This document shows, in pieces, positions 61,762 to 64,000 of a stretch of DNA of 64,000 nucleotides (the first letter of the stretch is position 1; every line of letters begins with the position of its first letter). Position numbers and translations under genes: made by a program. The DNA is taken from assembly GCF_029210485.1 (NCBI RefSeq), contig NZ_JARGET010000011.1:124001-188000 (forward strand), written 5' to 3'. Source of the stretch: Hoeflea sp. YIM 152468. GTDB lineage: Bacteria; Pseudomonadota; Alphaproteobacteria; Rhizobiales; Rhizobiaceae. Under the pieces are notes generated by a model. That model saw only the letters and a program-made list of their open reading frames with translations, made no database searches and had not been told where the DNA came from.

Positions 61762-63813
61762 TCATCGGCGGCCAAATCTGAGATCGTTTTCGATGCTGAC
61801 TGACTGGCCCAGGCGCGCTTTGTAGATCTGGTAATTCTCCATAATGCGCTGAACATAATGGCGGGTTTCGGTAAAGGGGATCATCTCGACCCAGTCGATC
61901 ACTTCGTCCAACGGCAAGCCGCGCGGATCCCCGAATCGCTCGATCCATTGCGTCACCCGGCGCGGTCCGGCGTTGTAGGCAATGAAGGTCAGAATATAGG
62001 ACCCGCCGAACTGGCGGATCTGTTCTGCGAGAAAATGGGCGCCGAGTGTGGCGTTGTATCCGGCATCCGTCGTCAGCCGTTCCTTGGAATAGGGCAGGCC
62101 GTGGCGTGCGGCGACGGCTCTGGCCGTTCCGGGCAGGAGTTGCAACAGCCCGCGGGCATTGGCCGGCGAGACCGCGGCCTTGTTGAAAGTGCTCTCCTGG
62201 CGGGCAATGGAATAGGCGAGGGCCTTGCCTGATCCAGCGATGTTGGCGTTCTGAGGAACGGCACCGAGCGGATAGGCCAATGCGGCCACGTCAACGCCGC
62301 GGTTCCAGGCCGTCTTGCCGATTTGCAGGGAAAGATGGTGATCACCGCGCTTTTCCGCCATCGTGGCAAGAATGGCCAGTTCGCCCGGACTGTCGAGTTC
62401 CGCGGCCAGTCCCCGATAAAGCCTGTCGGCGCGCCATCCGGCGCCCGCCTGCTCGAGGATGCCGATCGCCTGCACTGCCTCGCGATTTGCAAACCGGGTG
62501 CGGTCTTTCGCCGAAGGGGACGGATAGGTGATGGCGAGCGATTTCCGCTCCAGTTTGGCGCTGGCGAGTTGTCCGTAAAAGGTCGAGGGATAGTGTGCAG
62601 CCCGGGCATAATGCTCGGCAGGCGTCCCGCCGGTTCCCGCTTCCGCTGCGCGCCCCAGCCAATAATGCGCCCGGGCTTTGGAAATATGACCGGTTGCGAC
62701 CTTCAGGATGGCTGCGAAATGCACGGCTGCGGTCTTGCTGTCCTTGAGCCCTCTGAGTGCGTACCAGCCGGCGTGGAATTCTGCTTCGGCAAATTCTTCC
62801 GGGCTTTGGGCCAGGTGAGCTGCCGCCAGGCGGTAGGCGCCCTTGATGTCACCGTCTTCATAGAGACCGCGGCTGACCACGCGGGCCTCGACCCACCATT
62901 CGTCCGGGTCAATCAGGGCAGTGATGTCGCGTGGCATCCTGTGCAGCAATGCGGCTGCTTCCTTGTTGCGCTCGAGTTCGCGCAATTGGCGCACGCGCAG
63001 ATAGAGATAGGACGGCCTGTCGTGCCAGGACGGATCGACGGCCGCGATGGCGCTGGAGGCTTTCGCCGGACTGCGGATGACTGCTGCCCAGGCCCGGTAA
63101 AGGGATTGGGCCTCGGCTTTCCCCGTCAGGAGCTTGGCATCATTGATATGATCGCGGTACAGCAACATCTCCATCCGGTGCAGATGATCAGCTTTGTCCA
63201 GCAGGCTGTCGAACTCTTTGCTGAAAATGCCGGCATCCCGATTGTCCATGATGGCACTGCGCCAAAAGCCGGACGCAATCTCGCGTGCGCGCCCGGTCTT
63301 GCCGGTCGCCATCAATGCCCTGATCAAGATGATCGCCCCCTTGGCCGTTTCCGGGGGCGTGCTGCCAAACGCCGCGACAACTTTTGCTGCCGGCGGGTCC
63401 TCGAAGAACAGGGCGCGTTCCCACAAATGTTGCAGCGATGCGAGCCCGGGCCATCCATTCAGCGTCTTCGCCGTTTCGGTGATCTCCGCAGAGGGCACAC
63501 CTTCCATGCCTGACAGAGCAATCGACCAGCTCAGGATGCGGTGATCGAGCGATTGGGCCGGCATTGCGTCACGAATCGACCGGGCCAGCCCGGCGTCCCC
63601 GCGGCCAAGGGCGTCCAATCCGGAATTGAGCAGTTGTCTTGCCGGGAGTGAGGCGCCGGATTGTGTTCTGGCAACCGGTGCTGCGGGGGTGCTGAGGTCG
63701 GGTCGAGGGGCGGGTAGGGGAATTTTGCCGTCGGGCATCGGTGCCGCAGCCGAGATGGTGGTCAGCATCGGTAAAATCACAAACAACGCTGCATTAACGG
63801 TTTTTGACATCAT
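61762..63813 (-). CDS. slt: Soluble lytic murein transglycosylase
   Basis: A 683-residue periplasmic protein. A signal peptide (NAALFVILPMLTTISAAA) precedes a long superhelical alpha domain of paired helices (residues 60-520), as in Slt70. The C-terminal SLT domain shows IARQESTFNKAAVSPANARGLLQLLPGTAR (partly quoted: RQESTFNKAAVSPANARGL), with the catalytic Glu near residue 538, and FIAYNAGPRRVTQWI. It cleaves peptidoglycan to 1,6-anhydromuropeptides. The start may be either of two adjacent Met codons. About 190 bases of the upstream region are in the window; the next gene is outside. Confidence 0.92.
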   Translation of the reverse strand: MMSKTVNAALFVILPMLTTISAAAPMPDGKIPLPAPRPDLSTPAAPVARTQSGASLPARQLLNSGLDALGRGDAGLARSIRDAMPAQSLDHRILSWSIALSGMEGVPSAEITETAKTLNGWPGLASLQHLWERALFFEDPPAAKVVAAFGSTPPETAKGAIILIRALMATGKTGRAREIASGFWRSAIMDNRDAGIFSKEFDSLLDKADHLHRMEMLLYRDHINDAKLLTGKAEAQSLYRAWAAVIRSPAKASSAIAAVDPSWHDRPSYLYLRVRQLRELERNKEAAALLHRMPRDITALIDPDEWWVEARVVSRGLYEDGDIKGAYRLAAAHLAQSPEEFAEAEFHAGWYALRGLKDSKTAAVHFAAILKVATGHISKARAHYWLGRAAEAGTGGTPAEHYARAAHYPSTFYGQLASAKLERKSLAITYPSPSAKDRTRFANREAVQAIGILEQAGAGWRADRLYRGLAAELDSPGELAILATMAEKRGDHHLSLQIGKTAWNRGVDVAALAYPLGAVPQNANIAGSGKALAYSIARQESTFNKAAVSPANARGLLQLLPGTARAVAARHGLPYSKERLTTDAGYNATLGAHFLAEQIRQFGGSYILTFIAYNAGPRRVTQWIERFGDPRGLPLDEVIDWVEMIPFTETRHYVQRIMENYQIYKARLGQSVSIENDLRFGRR

Positions 63814-64000
63814 GGCCTTCCGGGCGAGCTGGAATCGGCGTCTGCTTGCAGTTGCGTCCTATCGCCAGTTCTAAGATCGATACCCCTTTGCCCTGTTAAA
63901 ACACAGCGCCGTCAAGCATGGCTTAACAAAGGCTTATCAACTTCACTCAACTACAATATTCTGACCAAATTGCGGGCAATCGGGGGCTGGTGACACCGAA

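Noticed and set aside
1-64000. CRISPR array
   Set aside because: No series of regularly spaced short repeats was seen; the repeats present are the two attachment cores, the backbone pair, insertion-sequence ends and the porin inverted repeat.

Overview
The window is a stretch of alphaproteobacterial, probably Rhizobiales, chromosome. Supporting this are the GC-rich sequence, two porins of the rhizobial RopA/porin_2 type, closely packed Dpp and Liv ABC operons, and a lytic transglycosylase followed by an alpha/beta hydrolase. The host genus cannot be fixed from sequence alone; a Hoeflea- or Rhizobiaceae-like organism is a guess.

Layout. (1) 1-9400 is chromosome: the end of an RND efflux permease, an M24 peptidase divergent from a diaminopropionate ammonia-lyase-like PLP enzyme, then a complete dppABCDF peptide transporter operon. 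(2) 10080-15337 is a five-gene Liv/urea-type ABC transporter with a Tat-type binding protein. (3) 15517-19010 is an arsenic locus: arsR (minus) with a perfect 12-bp palindromic operator, then ACR3, arsC and arsH. (4) 19209-53421 is an integrated genomic island of about 34 kb. A 17-bp direct repeat bounds it; the right copy is the 3' end of an intact tRNA-Ser(GCU). The left end has a P4-type integrase, an excisionase-like protein, small unknown genes and a RepA-like AAA ATPase. Two cargo modules follow, and each is preceded by a copy of the same roughly 0.5-kb backbone segment (end of the ATPase gene, a structured stem-loop, an AT-rich stretch, a GIY-YIG gene remnant). A dead IS66-family element with an exact 8-bp target duplication splits the first copy. 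(5) 53586-63813 is chromosome again: a second tyrosine recombinase, two divergent porins sharing a 514-bp near-identical inverted repeat, an OmpA-family protein with BON-like repeats, a 32-residue membrane peptide, a membrane-anchored helix-hairpin-helix protein, a hydrolase and a soluble lytic transglycosylase.

Cargo 1 (26550-38496) is a catabolic operon: an amino-acid-type ABC transporter, a DapA-family lyase/deaminase, two proline-racemase-family enzymes, two aldehyde dehydrogenases and a GMC oxidoreductase. It resembles bacterial hydroxyproline pathways but lacks the usual FAD D-hydroxyproline oxidase. Its first gene is the most striking object in the window: a 635-residue protein that joins a MerR helix-turn-helix, an XRE helix-turn-helix, a cupin and a whole proline-racemase fold. 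The second catalytic cysteine of that fold is replaced by glycine. I infer a transcription factor that senses the pathway substrate with a disabled copy of the pathway's own enzyme.

Cargo 2 (39229-52098) is a complete type 1 BREX phage-defence operon (brxA, brxB, brxC, pglX, pglZ, brxL). The middle of pglX is visibly more AT-rich than its flanks, as expected for a swapped target-recognition domain.
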